Shown here: positions 34,027 through 44,046 of the stretch, one piece after another | How positions within the stretch are numbered: the first letter of the stretch is position 1 | Layout: every line of letters begins with the position of its first letter | Source: Ensifer sp. IC4062 | GTDB taxonomy: Bacteria; Pseudomonadota; Alphaproteobacteria; Rhizobiales; Rhizobiaceae | Assembly (NCBI RefSeq): GCF_020193575.1 | Contig: NZ_JADYVD010000032.1 | Coordinates: 26,697-90,696 of the forward strand | Direction of reading: 5' to 3' | DNA: 64,000 bases | Notes under the pieces: generated by a model | What the model was told of the DNA's origin: nothing | The model's input: the letters and a program-made list of their open reading frames with translations, nothing else | Database searches by the model: none | Translations under genes and position numbers: made by a program

Positions 34027-35139
34027 ATGCGTGGTTCGAGGATCCTGGCTGCCGCCCTTTCATCGGGCTTATTTGTCGCAATTCCATCGCCAACCGCCTT
34101 CGCCCAGCAGGCACCGGCGCCCGCCGTGGTCGTGGCGCCGGCCGCGATCATGGATCTGCGCGAAAGCGCGGATTTCACCGGCAGGGTCGTGGCGATCCAG
34201 AGGGTCGATATTCGCGCGCGCGTTTCCGGCTTCCTGGAGAAGGTCAACTTCACGGAAGGTGATAAGGTCACCGCCGGCACCTCGCTCTATGAGGTCGAGG
34301 ACGGCACCTATCGCGCCGCCATCCAGGAGATCCAAGGCTCGATCGAGGCCGCCGAGGCAGCCCGCGACCTTGCCGTGCTCGAGCGCGACCGCGCGCAGCG
34401 GCTGATCTCCAGCAACACGGTCGCGCAGGCAACGGTCGATACCGCCAATGCGCAGGTGAAAAAGGCCGAAGCGGATATCGTCCGCCTCACCGGCAGCAAG
34501 CAGGCGGCCGAGCTCAATCTTTCCTATACCCGGATCGTCGCGCCATTCGAAGGCGTCCTCGGCCTTTCCTCCGTCGATGTCGGGGCGCTGGTCGGTCCGG
34601 ACTCCGGCGCGCTGGTAACATTGACGCGGCTCGATCCGATCAATGTCGAATTCCCGGTCTCGACCGCCATCTTTCTCGAATATCGCCAGCGGGCCCTTCG
34701 AGGCGAAGTCGGCCGCGATGCCAATGTCGAGCTTTTGCTGCCGGACGGCACCACCTACCCGGACAAGGGCAGGATCAACTTCGTCTCCAGCAACGTCGCG
34801 GCGGGCACCGACACGATCACGGTCAGGGCCGAGTTTCCGAACCCCAATGCGCTGCTGCTTGACGGCACGCTGGTGCGCGTGACGCTCGAGGCGACCGACA
34901 AGCAGGAGGTGCTCGCGGTTCCCCAGCAGGCCATCCAGCGCGACCAGCAGGGCGCCTTCGTCATGGTGGTCGGGGACGACTCGAAGGTCGAGCTTCGCCG
35001 TGTCGACGTCCAGCGTACCACCCGCGGCCAGGCAGTCATCGCCAAGGGCTTGAAGGAGGGCGAACGGGTGATCACCGACGGCGTCGGCAAGGTCAGGCCA
35101 GGCATCGTCGTCGATGCCGCACTGGCAACAGGCGGCTGA
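34027..35139 (+). CDS. RND efflux periplasmic adaptor (membrane fusion protein)
   Basis: A 370-residue AcrA/MexE-type adaptor. A signal peptide ends near AFA-QQ. It has the barrel-sandwich lipoyl halves (TGRVVAIQRVDIRARVSGFL and LSYTRIVAPFEGVLG), an alpha-hairpin at about 95-160 (long coiled coil with many A, Q, E) and the beta-barrel and membrane-proximal parts. It links the inner-membrane RND pump to an outer-membrane channel. The start is set by TAGGAGGA 7-9 nt upstream. The RND gene begins 3 nt after its stop, so the two are one operon. Confidence 0.93.
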   Translation: MRGSRILAAALSSGLFVAIPSPTAFAQQAPAPAVVVAPAAIMDLRESADFTGRVVAIQRVDIRARVSGFLEKVNFTEGDKVTAGTSLYEVEDGTYRAAIQEIQGSIEAAEAARDLAVLERDRAQRLISSNTVAQATVDTANAQVKKAEADIVRLTGSKQAAELNLSYTRIVAPFEGVLGLSSVDVGALVGPDSGALVTLTRLDPINVEFPVSTAIFLEYRQRALRGEVGRDANVELLLPDGTTYPDKGRINFVSSNVAAGTDTITVRAEFPNPNALLLDGTLVRVTLEATDKQEVLAVPQQAIQRDQQGAFVMVVGDDSKVELRRVDVQRTTRGQAVIAKGLKEGERVITDGVGKVRPGIVVDAALATGG

Positions 35140-35142
35140 GCC

Positions 35143-38100
35143 ATGATCTCCGAGATCTTCATCGATCGTCCCCGCTTCGCCGCGGTCATCTCCATCGTCT
35201 TGACGCTCGCGGGGCTGATCGCGCTCACCGCACTGCCGGTCGCGCAGTTCCCCGATATCGTGCCGCCGCAGGTGAGCGTGACCGCGAGCTATCCGGGCGC
35301 CGGCGCCGAAGTGGTCGAGTCGACGGTGGCGCAACCGATCGAAAGCCAGATCGTCGGCGTCGACGACATGCTCTACATGAAATCGACGAGCGGCGCCGAC
35401 GGCTCCTACACGCTGACGGTGACCTTTGCAGTCGGCACGGACCCTGACATCGCCACCGTCAACGTGCAGAACCGCGTCTCGCTCGCCGAGGCGAGGCTGC
35501 CGTCCGAAGTCCGGCAGACCGGCGTCAGCGTGCGCAAGAGGTCTTCCGCGCTGATGCAGGTGATCGCCATCTATGGTGAGGGCGAGAACACCAACTTCGA
35601 CAACCTGTTCCTGTCGAACTACGCCACCATCAACGTGATGGACACGATCAAGCGCGTGCCGGGCGTTGGCGACGCCTCGCTCTTCGGCGCGCAGGATTAT
35701 TCGATGCGGGTCGTGCTCGACATTGACCGGCTGACGAGCCTCGGCATGACGCCGACGGACGTGATCAATGCGCTGAAGGCGCAGAATATCCAGGCGGCGA
35801 TCGGCCGCATCGGCGCCCAGCCGATGACAAACGATCCTCTCTTCCAGCTGAACCTCCAGACCCAGGGACGGCTCACCGATCCGGCTGAGTTCGAAAACGT
35901 CGTGCTGCGCGCCGAGCCCGACGGCTCCTTCGTGCGCGTCCGCGACGTCGCGAAAGTGGAGCTCGGCGCGGCGAGCTCCGATTCGAGCGCCCGCTTCAAT
36001 GGCAAGCCGGTAGCGATGATCGGCACCTACCTCGCGCCGGGCGCCAACGCGCTTCAGGCCGCCGAGGGCGTCAGGGCCGCGCTCGACCGCCTGGCGCAAG
36101 CCTTCCCGGAAGGTCTCACCTATAAGATTTCCTATGACACCTCCGAATTCGTCGAGGCGAGCGTCGAGAATGTCGTGGAAACGCTGGTCGAGGCCTTCGT
36201 GCTTGTCATCATCGTCGTCTTCCTCTTCCTCGGCAATTGGCGCGCGACGCTGGTTCCGCTCGTCGCCGTGCCGGTGGCCCTCATCGGCACCTTCGCGGTG
36301 ATCCTCGCCATGGGCTTCTCGCTCAATACCGTGTCGCTGCTGGCGCTGGTGCTCGCAATCGGCATCGTTGTCGACGACGCGATCGTGGTCGTCGAAAACA
36401 TCGAGCGGGTGATGGAGGAAAATCCCGGCATGCAGGCGCCGCAGGCCGCGCGCTTGGCGATGGGCGAGATCACCGGCGCGATCGTCGCCATCACCCTTGT
36501 GCTGCTTTCGGTCTTCGTTCCCGTCGCCTTCATCCCTGGCTTGAGCGGCCAGCTCTTCCAGCAGTTTGCGGTCGCCGTCTCGGTATCGATGGTGATATCC
36601 GCCATCAATGCGCTGACCTTGAGCCCGGCGCTCTGCTCGATCCTGTTGAAGCCGCACCACGGCGAGAAGCGCGGCGTTCTCGGCTGGCTATCGCGCCGCA
36701 TCGACAACGGCCGCGACGGCTATGTCTACGTCGCGGAAAAGATCGCGCGGCGCGCCATCATCGGCCTCGTTCTGATCGCGGTCGCGATCGGCGCCGCGGG
36801 CTGGTTGTTCCGCATCGTGCCGACCGGCTTCCTGCCGAGCGAAGATCAGGGCATGTTCTTCACGGAAGTCCGCCTGCCCGAAGGCGCCTCCTACAACCGC
36901 ACCAATGTGGCGCTGCGCCAGGTGGAAAGCTTCCTCAGCGGCATCGAAGGCGTGCAGGACGTGACCAGCGTCGCCGGCTACAGCTTCCTCGACGGCATTT
37001 CGAAGTCGAACAGCGCCTTCGCCGTCGTCACCATGAAACCCTTTGCCGAGCGTGAGGCGATCTCGGCTTCGGTCGAGAGCGCGGTCGCGACTGCCATGGC
37101 CAAGGGCATGACCGTCCGCGAGGCACAGGTCTTCGCCTTCAACCTGCCGCCGATCCTCGGGCTCGGAACCGGCTCCGGCTTCGAATACCAGTTGCTCGAC
37201 CTGCAGGGCCGCCCGCCGGCCGACATCGCCGCGACAGCAGGCGGGCTGATCGTCGCCGCGAACCAGGATCCGAAGCTCGGGCCAACCTTCACCACCTATT
37301 CGGCAAGTTCACCGCAGCTTTATCTCGATATCGACCGCGACCGCGTGCAGGCGCTCGGCGTTTCGATCAGCGATCTTTTCGCGACGCTGCAGGGCACGCT
37401 CGGCTCCTATTATGTTAACGACTTCAATCTTTTCGGCCGCAGCTGGAAGGTGAACCTCCAGGCGGCCGAGGCCGACCGCGATTCCGTCAACGACATCCAG
37501 CGCCTGCACGTGCGCAATGCTTCGGGCGGCATGGTCCCGGTCGCGTCCGTCGCGCGCGTCGACTATATCGTCGGCCCGCAGACGATGGTGCGCTACAACA
37601 ACAACCGCTCGATTACGCTGAATGGCCAACCCGCCCCCGGCGTCTCCTCGGGCGAGGCGCTGCAAGCGATGGCCGCCCTTTCCGCCACCACGCTGCCGCC
37701 GGGCTTTAGCTACGAGTGGACCGGCACCGCGCTGCAGGAGCTTGAGGCCGCCGGCCAGACGACGGTGATCCTGGCGCTCGCCGTGCTCTTCGCCTATTTG
37801 TTTCTGGTTGCCCTTTATGAAAGCTGGACCATCCCTATACCGGTGCTCTTGTCCGTCGCTGTCGGCGTCGTGGGCGCCCTCGTCTCGGTGCTGATCGCCG
37901 GCCTCTCCTTCGACATCTACGCCCAGATCGGCCTTGTCGTGCTGATCGCGCTTGCGTCGAAGAATGCGATCCTGATCGTCGAATTCGCAAAATTCCGGCG
38001 GGAGAAGGGTGCCGGCATCGTCGAGGCCGCCGTCGAGGGCGCGCGCACCCGCTTCCGCGCGGTGATGATGACGAGCTTTGCCTTCATCGTCGGGCTGATC

Positions 38101-38370
38101 CCGCTGGTGACGGCGGAAGGCGCCGGCATGCTTAGCCGCCGCGCCGTCGGCACGGGTGTCGCCGGAGGCATGCTCGCCGCCTCTCTCCTCGGCATTTTCA
38201 TCATCCCCGCACTCTATGTCGTCTTCCAGTGGCTGCGCGAGCGTGGCCACAAGTTCGCCGGGCTGAAAGAGCACGGCACAATTGCACCGCCGCCCGTGCG
38301 CGAAGCGGTCGAGACGCGGGAGGGGCACGGGGAGACGCCGCGCGCCCCCGCATCTGTCGGGCAGGATTGA
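35143..38370 (+). CDS. RND efflux pump inner-membrane subunit (HAE1/MexF-like)
   Basis: A 1075-residue HAE1-family pump, typical length. The N-terminus [20 protein letters not shown] is characteristic. The proton-relay aspartates lie in [18 protein letters not shown] and the conserved lysine in [15 protein letters not shown]. Two large periplasmic loops and twelve helices are present. Its sequence is nearest to the MexF/BpeF kind that expels phenicols, quinolones and similar compounds, but its own substrates are unknown. No outer-membrane channel gene follows, so it would borrow one from elsewhere. No linked regulator is seen. Confidence 0.94.
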   Translation: MISEIFIDRPRFAAVISIVLTLAGLIALTALPVAQFPDIVPPQVSVTASYPGAGAEVVESTVAQPIESQIVGVDDMLYMKSTSGADGSYTLTVTFAVGTDPDIATVNVQNRVSLAEARLPSEVRQTGVSVRKRSSALMQVIAIYGEGENTNFDNLFLSNYATINVMDTIKRVPGVGDASLFGAQDYSMRVVLDIDRLTSLGMTPTDVINALKAQNIQAAIGRIGAQPMTNDPLFQLNLQTQGRLTDPAEFENVVLRAEPDGSFVRVRDVAKVELGAASSDSSARFNGKPVAMIGTYLAPGANALQAAEGVRAALDRLAQAFPEGLTYKISYDTSEFVEASVENVVETLVEAFVLVIIVVFLFLGNWRATLVPLVAVPVALIGTFAVILAMGFSLNTVSLLALVLAIGIVVDDAIVVVENIERVMEENPGMQAPQAARLAMGEITGAIVAITLVLLSVFVPVAFIPGLSGQLFQQFAVAVSVSMVISAINALTLSPALCSILLKPHHGEKRGVLGWLSRRIDNGRDGYVYVAEKIARRAIIGLVLIAVAIGAAGWLFRIVPTGFLPSEDQGMFFTEVRLPEGASYNRTNVALRQVESFLSGIEGVQDVTSVAGYSFLDGISKSNSAFAVVTMKPFAEREAISASVESAVATAMAKGMTVREAQVFAFNLPPILGLGTGSGFEYQLLDLQGRPPADIAATAGGLIVAANQDPKLGPTFTTYSASSPQLYLDIDRDRVQALGVSISDLFATLQGTLGSYYVNDFNLFGRSWKVNLQAAEADRDSVNDIQRLHVRNASGGMVPVASVARVDYIVGPQTMVRYNNNRSITLNGQPAPGVSSGEALQAMAALSATTLPPGFSYEWTGTALQELEAAGQTTVILALAVLFAYLFLVALYESWTIPIPVLLSVAVGVVGALVSVLIAGLSFDIYAQIGLVVLIALASKNAILIVEFAKFRREKGAGIVEAAVEGARTRFRAVMMTSFAFIVGLIPLVTAEGAGMLSRRAVGTGVAGGMLAASLLGIFIIPALYVVFQWLRERGHKFAGLKEHGTIAPPPVREAVETREGHGETPRAPASVGQD

Positions 38371-38599
38371 GGACAGCCATTAGCAAAAGCCCACAACCCA
38401 AACATTCTCCCTATTCCCTTCACCCGCCTTTAACGTGCGTCCAGTTACTTTCGGCCGTTCGATCGGATGCATCAGGCATCGTTCCGTCCGCATCATGCGG
38501 GGTCGAAGATCCTTGCCGCCGTTTTCCGATCCGAGATTTCCGCTTCATGCGTTCCCTCCCCGTCCCGCATCAGACGTTTTTCTTGAAAGGTGCCGCACC

Positions 38600-39676
38600 A
38601 TGGCTGTCGTGAGCCCTTCCCCGAAACACATCGCGCAGCAGATCCGCCGGGACGTCTATTACAATGCCTTCGCCACACTGGAGCGGTTGCAGATCGATGC
38701 CTCGCCGGTCAATTACGAGCTGATGTGCGAAATCATCAGCGGCAACAATCCGGAACTGCGAGAGAAGTTCGCCCGCCTCGGCCGCGACGTGACCGAGGAG
38801 GATCTGGACGTCTTGGCGCGGATGTACCTGCCGCACCATTTCGGCCAGTCGAAGGTCGAGGAGTCGACCACCCGCATCCAAAGCGAACTCTCCACCTTGA
38901 AGGAGTCGCTGCAGTCGGGCCACCATTCGCTTTCGAGCTATTCGACCATGCTCGGTCAGGCGAGCGGCAATTTCTCGTCGATCGATCCGGGCGACACCCA
39001 GAGGATCCAGTCCGAGCTGCAGGCGATCCGGGCGGCGACCGACATCCAACGCTCGAAGAGCGACGAAATGCTGGAAAACGTTTCGACCCATATCTCGGCG
39101 GTCACCGCGATTACCGGCGATCTTGACGAGTTCGAGCGGGCGAAGTTCACTCATGCGGCCACCAATCTCGCCAACCGGCGCGGTTTCAACCGCAAGCTCG
39201 CCGAGCTTTACGGCGGCGAGCGCTATCCGGACGGCGCGGCGCTCATTCTGTGCAATCTGCTGGCGCTCGAACCCTTCGAGAAGAAGGAGCTGATCAAGCT
39301 TAAGGAAGCGATCCTGCAGCGGCTCGGTTCCGTCGTCTCGCAGACCATCCACGCCACCGATTTCGCCGCCTGGCTAGACCGGCCGCAGATCGGCATTCTC
39401 GTCGGAACCACCAGCGAAGCGGAAATCCAGCGGATCGCCGAGCACATCCGCGCGAACTGCCTGCGCGCCTTCAGCGGCCAGCGGCCGGGCATGCCCGCCG
39501 TCACAGCGCATTTCGGGTGCAGCACGACCTATGATGCCGATACCGCGGCGAGCCTCTTCATGCATGCCGAAACGGCGCTCGAAACCGCCACCGAGCAGGC
39601 CGACGAAGCCGTCGTCTTCTTCCTGGACAGCAAGGCGGGCGGCCAGCGCAAGGACTGGTCGCTTTACAAGCGCTGA
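38600..39676 (+). CDS. degenerate GGDEF-domain protein, copy 1 of a tandem pair
   Basis: A 358-residue soluble protein. Residues 1 to about 190 are an all-helical region (VNYELMCEIISGNNPELREK, SELSTLKESLQSGHHSLSSY). The C-terminal part keeps the diguanylate cyclase fold frame: THAATNLANRRGFNRKLAEL stands for the DxLTGLxNRR motif, but the metal-binding DID-F stretch is NLLALEPF and the GGDEF loop is LDRPQIGIL. Active-site residues are thus lost and it should neither make nor bind c-di-GMP by the normal route. It is the paralogue of the next gene, with equal length. GAAAGGTG precedes the ATG. Confidence 0.8.
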   Translation: MAVVSPSPKHIAQQIRRDVYYNAFATLERLQIDASPVNYELMCEIISGNNPELREKFARLGRDVTEEDLDVLARMYLPHHFGQSKVEESTTRIQSELSTLKESLQSGHHSLSSYSTMLGQASGNFSSIDPGDTQRIQSELQAIRAATDIQRSKSDEMLENVSTHISAVTAITGDLDEFERAKFTHAATNLANRRGFNRKLAELYGGERYPDGAALILCNLLALEPFEKKELIKLKEAILQRLGSVVSQTIHATDFAAWLDRPQIGILVGTTSEAEIQRIAEHIRANCLRAFSGQRPGMPAVTAHFGCSTTYDADTAASLFMHAETALETATEQADEAVVFFLDSKAGGQRKDWSLYKR

Positions 39677-40024
39677 CCCGCGCCCCGACCGGCGCCCGCG
39701 CCGCCCCCCTCTCCTGCGTAGCACCTTGAATTGCTGCATCTTCCCTGACCGGACCGGTTGAGGGAATGTGCAGCCATTCCCGTTTCCGGCCCCGATCGTC
39801 ATCTCCGGACTGCTTTGCTAATTTACTGGTCATTAATGAACGTTCGCTTACTCTAGGTTGTTCGACAGGACGCGGTCGCGTCGATCAAACCGCATGAATG
39901 GCGGAGTCGGGCGCGATACCCCTCGCTGCTGCATATCGATACGAGGCCCCGGCCTCACGCGTACCTGTCCGACCATCGTCCCAGGTGCAATGCCTGTGAC
40001 GCTTTATGCGAAAGGCGCTGCACT
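39677..40024. other. 348-nt gap between the tandem GGDEF-like paralogues
   Basis: It contains a partial family A repeat (39717-39773) and the promoter region of copy 2. The last 20 bases (GCGAAAGGCGCTGCACT) resemble the leader of copy 1 (TTGAAAGGTGCCGCACC), so the duplication included the ribosome binding site. Confidence 0.6.
39717..39773 (+). repeat. family A intergenic repeat (3' half)
   Basis: CGTAGCACCTTGAATTGCTG and GGTTGAGGGAATGTGCAG match the second stem of the reference copy; the first stem is missing. Confidence 0.65.
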
Positions 40025-41101
40025 ATGGCGATTGCGAATTCATCTCCGAAACAGCTTGCCGAGCAGAGCCGCAAGGAACTCTGCTACACCGTCTTTGCCA
40101 CGCTGAACCGGCTGGAGATCCATGCCTCACCGGTCAATTACGAACTCATGTACGAGATCATCGGCGGCAGCAATCCGGAGCTTCGGGAGAAGTTCGCCCG
40201 CCTCGCCAAGCCCATCGCGGAGGACGAGCTCGACGCACTCGCACGCGCCTATCTGCCGCATCATTTCGGCAAGTCGCTCCTCGACGAATCCACCGACCGC
40301 ATTCAGAGCGAGCTTTCGACCCTGAAGGAGTCGCTGCAATCGGGGCAAAACTCGCTCTCCAGCTACTCGAGCCTGCTCGGCCAGGCGACCGGCAAGATCT
40401 CGTCGATGGATCCGAGGGACACGAAATCGATCCAGTCCCACCTCCAGGCAATTCGGCAACTGACGGAGGTGCAGCAGACGAAGAGCACGCAGATGCTCGA
40501 AAGCGTTTCGACGCAAATCTCAACCGTCGCGGCCATTGCGAGCGACGTCGAGGAATTCGAGCGCACGAAATTCACCCATCGCGCCACCAACCTCGCCAAC
40601 CGCCGAGGCTTCAACAAGAAGCTCGCCGAACTCTATGGGGGCGAGCGTTATCCCGAGGGCGCATCGCTCATCCTCTGCAATCTACTGGCGCTCGAACCCT
40701 TTGAGGCCAAGGAGCTGGTCAAGCTCAAGGAAGCGATCTTGGAGCGACTCGGCTTCGTCGTGTCGCAGATCGTGCAGACGACCGACTTCGCCGCATGGCT
40801 TGATCGGCCGCAGATCGGCATCCTCGTCTGGACGAGCGCCGAAGCGGAAATCCAGAAGGTGGCGGATCAGTTGAAGAAAAGTTGCCAGAGCGCATTCGAC
40901 AACCGCCAGCGCCGCATGCCGGTCGTACTCGCCCGCTTCGGATGCAGCACCACCTTTGACGCAAGCACCGCCTCCGAACTGGTGGGGCACGCGGAGAGGG
41001 CCCTGCAAACCGCAAGCGAAACCGCGAGCGACAAGGTCGTGTTCTTCGCGGGCAGCGAAGCCGCCGGCACGCGCAAGGACTGGATGCTTTATCGGAAGTG
41101 A
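40025..41101 (+). CDS. degenerate GGDEF-domain protein, copy 2 of a tandem pair
   Basis: A 358-residue paralogue of the preceding gene, well over half identical by eye and with no length change. The helical N-terminal part is VNYELMYEIIGGSNPELREK and SELSTLKESLQSGQNSLSSY. The GGDEF-like part has the same replacements: HRATNLANRRGFNKKLAEL, NLLALEPF for the metal strand, and LDRPQIGIL for the signature. Both copies keep these substitutions, so the changes are old and the fold is retained for some other purpose, such as protein binding. The promoter may be separate, because 348 nt and a repeat lie between. Confidence 0.8.
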   Translation: MAIANSSPKQLAEQSRKELCYTVFATLNRLEIHASPVNYELMYEIIGGSNPELREKFARLAKPIAEDELDALARAYLPHHFGKSLLDESTDRIQSELSTLKESLQSGQNSLSSYSSLLGQATGKISSMDPRDTKSIQSHLQAIRQLTEVQQTKSTQMLESVSTQISTVAAIASDVEEFERTKFTHRATNLANRRGFNKKLAELYGGERYPEGASLILCNLLALEPFEAKELVKLKEAILERLGFVVSQIVQTTDFAAWLDRPQIGILVWTSAEAEIQKVADQLKKSCQSAFDNRQRRMPVVLARFGCSTTFDASTASELVGHAERALQTASETASDKVVFFAGSEAAGTRKDWMLYRK

Positions 41102-41125
41102 CGCGTGCGGGAGCAGCCTGTGAGC

Positions 41126-41219
41126 TACTGCATGTTTCCGTAAATCGAAGTCGATCTTAGGACAAAATCATCCAGGCTGCAGCGACCTTTGCGCGTCCGA
41201 TTGGACGCGCGGCGCTGCA
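41126..41219 (-). repeat. family A intergenic repeat, reverse orientation
   Basis: On the minus strand it reads GCAGCGCCGCGCGTCCAATC, GGACGCGCAAAGGTCGCTGCAG, and after a changed middle TTTACGGAAACATGCAGTAG. It lies between the GGDEF-like pair and the GST gene. Confidence 0.75.
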
Positions 41220-41369
41220 AGCGGCGGCGCGATTCTGGATCCTCGGGTCAAGCCCGAAGACGACGGAAAGAGAAAGCCCGTGGCAAAACAACAATGCGAC
41301 GTGCTCATGCGAACTCGCAGCAAACCACCGCGACCCGCTGGTACAAAATCCTAACCCGTCGGCCACCTA

Positions 41370-42059
41370 CTACCGCTGACCGCGCACATAACTGATGTAA
41401 CTGCGAACGTCTGCCGCCGGCTCGCTATAGGCACTGCCGAGCGCCCTCTCCATCGAGGCCATATAGGCCTTCGCCCAATCCGGCAGCGGGTAGTCGATCA
41501 CCGCGAGGAACTCGAGAGTGGCGGCAAGCCTGATGTCGGCGATCGAGGGCTTCGCGCCGCCGATGAATGACCTGTTGCCGATAAAGAACCTGCGGAACAC
41601 CTCGAGCGGCTCGGCCAGCGCCTCGGTCGCGGCCATGCGCGCATGCTCCTTCGTTACCGGGTCGGCATCGCTGTAGCCCACCTCGCCCGGATATTGCGGA
41701 AAGTTGAGCGCTGGATAGGTGGCGCGGGCGAGATAGGGATAAAAGGTGCCGATCAGGTAGAACATGGCGCTGTCGATCATAGCGCGCGCCTCGGGATCTT
41801 TCGGATAGAGTTCATCGAGGCCGTGCTTGTTGCAAAGATACTGCATGATCGCGCAGCTTTCCCAGAGCGCTCCGTTCGGAAGGTCGCCCATTTCGATCAT
41901 TGGCGTCAGATGCGACGGCGCCTTCGCCAGATATTCGGGCGTGCGCGTCTGGCCGAAAACGTCGTTCTCGTTGAAATCGAGGCCGGCTGCGCGCATGAAG
42001 ACGCGCGCCGTCATGTTGTTGACGCTGGGTTTGATCACGTTGAGCTTGATTTCAGGCAT
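41370..42059 (-). CDS. glutathione S-transferase
   Basis: A 229-residue GST. The thioredoxin-like N-domain has SVNNMTARVFMRAAGLDF and ESCAIMQYLCNKHGL, where the ES pair usually holds the glutathione gamma-glutamyl group. The helical C-domain has GGAKPSIADIRLAATLEFL, the typical N-capping box. It is the last gene of the minus-strand cluster 41370-45684 and follows the VOC gene by 31 nt. In such clusters GSTs can act as isomerases or ether/thioether-cleaving enzymes rather than general detoxifiers; the substrate is not known. Confidence 0.9.
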   Translation of the reverse strand: MPEIKLNVIKPSVNNMTARVFMRAAGLDFNENDVFGQTRTPEYLAKAPSHLTPMIEMGDLPNGALWESCAIMQYLCNKHGLDELYPKDPEARAMIDSAMFYLIGTFYPYLARATYPALNFPQYPGEVGYSDADPVTKEHARMAATEALAEPLEVFRRFFIGNRSFIGGAKPSIADIRLAATLEFLAVIDYPLPDWAKAYMASMERALGSAYSEPAADVRSYISYVRGQR

Positions 42060-42090
42060 GATTGGTCCTCCCTTTTTGTTCCCGCTCTCA

Positions 42091-42672
42091 TCAATAGGGG
42101 TTCTTCGGTGTCCGATCCTCTGACAGCGACGGCCGCGTCCGCTCGGTCAGCGCCTCGATGGCATCGGCAAGGTGCACCTCGGCGATGTTGTAGTCGCCGC
42201 GCGCCACTCGCACCTTGTGCGCCTCCATCAGCACCTCGGCATCGGTGTGGCCGGCTGGCGGTTCGAAGCGATAGGAGGCTAGCTCCACCAACAGCCCGAG
42301 CGGATCCTCGAAATAGATCGAATCCATGAAGCCGCGGTCCTTGACCCCGCTGTGCCGGATTTCCCGCTCGTTGAGGCGTTCGACCGCCTGCTGAAACGTC
42401 GCGCGCGAGACGGCGAAGGCGATGTGGTGCACGCAGCCGATGTCGGTCGAGGTGCGCTTCGGATCGGGCTTGCGGTTCTCGTCGGTGAAGACGGTGATCA
42501 GCCGGCCGTCGCCGGAATCGAAATAGAGGTGGCTTTCCGTCGCCCGGTCGAGGTTTGGCTGCTCGAAGACGAAGGGCATGCCGAGCAGGCCCTCCCAGAA
42601 GTCGATCGACGTCTGCCGGTCCGCGCCGACTAGCGTGATGTGATGGACCCCTTGCGATTGCAATTTTCGCAT
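42091..42672 (-). CDS. VOC-family (glyoxalase/extradiol dioxygenase-like) protein
   Basis: A 193-residue VOC protein with two paired beta-alpha-beta modules: GVHHITLVGADRQTSIDFW at the N-terminus and GCVHHIAFAVSRATFQQAV in the middle, ending in YFEDPLGLLVELASY. The histidines of GVHHI and CVHHI and the glutamate of VELASY match the metal triad of dioxygenases and glyoxalases. The C-terminal 40 residues are an extra tail. The ATG at 42672 is chosen because GGGAGG lies 5-6 nt before it; the ATG six bases upstream is too close. It lies within a five-gene operon. Confidence 0.88.
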   Translation of the reverse strand: MRKLQSQGVHHITLVGADRQTSIDFWEGLLGMPFVFEQPNLDRATESHLYFDSGDGRLITVFTDENRKPDPKRTSTDIGCVHHIAFAVSRATFQQAVERLNEREIRHSGVKDRGFMDSIYFEDPLGLLVELASYRFEPPAGHTDAEVLMEAHKVRVARGDYNIAEVHLADAIEALTERTRPSLSEDRTPKNPY

Positions 42673-42736
42673 CGTCATCCTCCCGGTTTTTCGTTTCGCG
42701 GCGCTTAGGCGCAAGCCGCGCTGCGCTTGTCTCATT

Positions 42737-44044
42737 CTACTCCGGTCTCTGCACCAGTTTCGACTTGTATTCGCTGCGCTGAAGCGACCCCCAGGGCAGG
42801 ATCTCGACCCGCGTCGATACGACAAGCAGCTCGCGGATGCGCTTCTCGATGCTCGCGGGGAGCCCCGGGCCGCCTTCGTTATCCTTGCCGAGCTCCACCG
42901 AAACCGGCAAAGGCGGCTCCTGGCGCGGGCCTGCCTCCACAGGCTTTACAAGGATCATGCCGCTGACGGCCGGCGCAAATTCGCTGACCACGTCGCGGAT
43001 CGCCGACGGAAAGACGTTGACGCCACGCACGATTAGGAGGTCGTCGGTTCGGCCGATGCAGCGCACCCGCGGCGCCGTTCGCCCGCAGCGGCAGGCGGAC
43101 ATCCACATCTCCACATGGTCGCGTGTGCGAAACCTCAGCATCGGCGCCGCCCGGTGCCGGAGATGCGTCAGCACCAGTTCGCCGCGCGCACCGTCCTCAG
43201 GCGCGACGGGCGCTGCGGTTTCCGGATCGATCAGTTCGGCGTGGACGAAGCCACGACCGCCGAGATGCATGCCGCATTGCTCCTCGCATTCGCCCCAGAG
43301 CGACACGCCGATATCGCCGATGCCCATCGCCTCGGTCACCTTCGCGCCCCACGCGTCTTCAAGCCGCGCCCGGAATGTCGGCTCGCCGCCACCGGGCTCG
43401 CCGGCGACCAGCAGTCGCCTGACGCTCGATCCCTTCAGATCGAAGTCGCGCTCCGCCGCCCACTCACCGAGATAGGCGGCATAGGAGGGCGTCATCACCG
43501 CGGCCGCAGGTTGCAGCAAGCGGATCGCCGCCATCAGCCGCTCGGTGTTTCCTGTGCCGACCGGGATGTGGCGCAAGCCCAGCCGGTCGAAGGCGGCGAG
43601 CGCTGCGCCGGCGACGAATGGCCCGGCGTTGTAGGTGGAAACGATCGCCTCGCCCGGCCGGATGCCGGAGGCGGAATAGCTGCGCGCTGAGGTCATCACC
43701 CAATTGTCGAGGTCGCCCGCCGTCAGCGGAATATAACTCGGCGTCCCGGTCGTGCCGCTGGTCGAATAGATCCGCACGATCTCGTCCATCGGTGCGGCCA
43801 CATGAGTTCCCATCGGTTCGGCGGCGCTGCAGCTTGCACGGATTTCGCTTTTCTCGGTGAGGGGCAGCTCGGCGATCGCGGCAAGACCGCCGATCTTGTC
43901 GGCGGTGCCGAAGCCGGCGGTCTCAAGCTTTGTCTGGTAGAAGCGCGAACGGGCGAGCAGATATTCGATCTGTTGTCGATAGAGCAGGTCGTCGAGACGG
44001 ACCTGCTCGCGCCAGGGCAGCGTTTCGACCTCGGGATCAAGCAT
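42737..44044 (-). CDS. phenylacetate-CoA ligase-like AMP-forming enzyme
   Basis: A 435-residue member of the ANL superfamily, nearest to PaaK-type ligases. The ATP loop is YSTSGTTGTPSYIPLT, the A5-like region is EAMGIGDIGVSLWG (acting like GxTE), and the hinge is LLIVRGVNVFPSAI, with a C-terminal catalytic lysine possibly in SEYKSKLVQ. It would activate a carboxylic acid to its CoA thioester through an adenylate. The start at 44044 lies 2 nt after the stop of the citrate-synthase-fold gene, so they are coupled. The acid is unknown; aromatic acids are typical of the subgroup. Confidence 0.87.
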   Translation of the reverse strand: MLDPEVETLPWREQVRLDDLLYRQQIEYLLARSRFYQTKLETAGFGTADKIGGLAAIAELPLTEKSEIRASCSAAEPMGTHVAAPMDEIVRIYSTSGTTGTPSYIPLTAGDLDNWVMTSARSYSASGIRPGEAIVSTYNAGPFVAGAALAAFDRLGLRHIPVGTGNTERLMAAIRLLQPAAAVMTPSYAAYLGEWAAERDFDLKGSSVRRLLVAGEPGGGEPTFRARLEDAWGAKVTEAMGIGDIGVSLWGECEEQCGMHLGGRGFVHAELIDPETAAPVAPEDGARGELVLTHLRHRAAPMLRFRTRDHVEMWMSACRCGRTAPRVRCIGRTDDLLIVRGVNVFPSAIRDVVSEFAPAVSGMILVKPVEAGPRQEPPLPVSVELGKDNEGGPGLPASIEKRIRELLVVSTRVEILPWGSLQRSEYKSKLVQRPE

Positions 44045-44046
44045 GG

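Noticed and set aside
34069..36660. 863-residue frame on the minus strand across the RND genes
   Set aside because: It is antisense to the adaptor and pump genes; its histidine/arginine/aspartate-rich, repetitive composition is that of a high-GC complement, and it lacks any domain.
38371..38599. Possible outer-membrane channel gene for the RND pump
   Set aside because: The 229-nt gap is too short and has no fitting frame; the next gene is a GGDEF-like protein.
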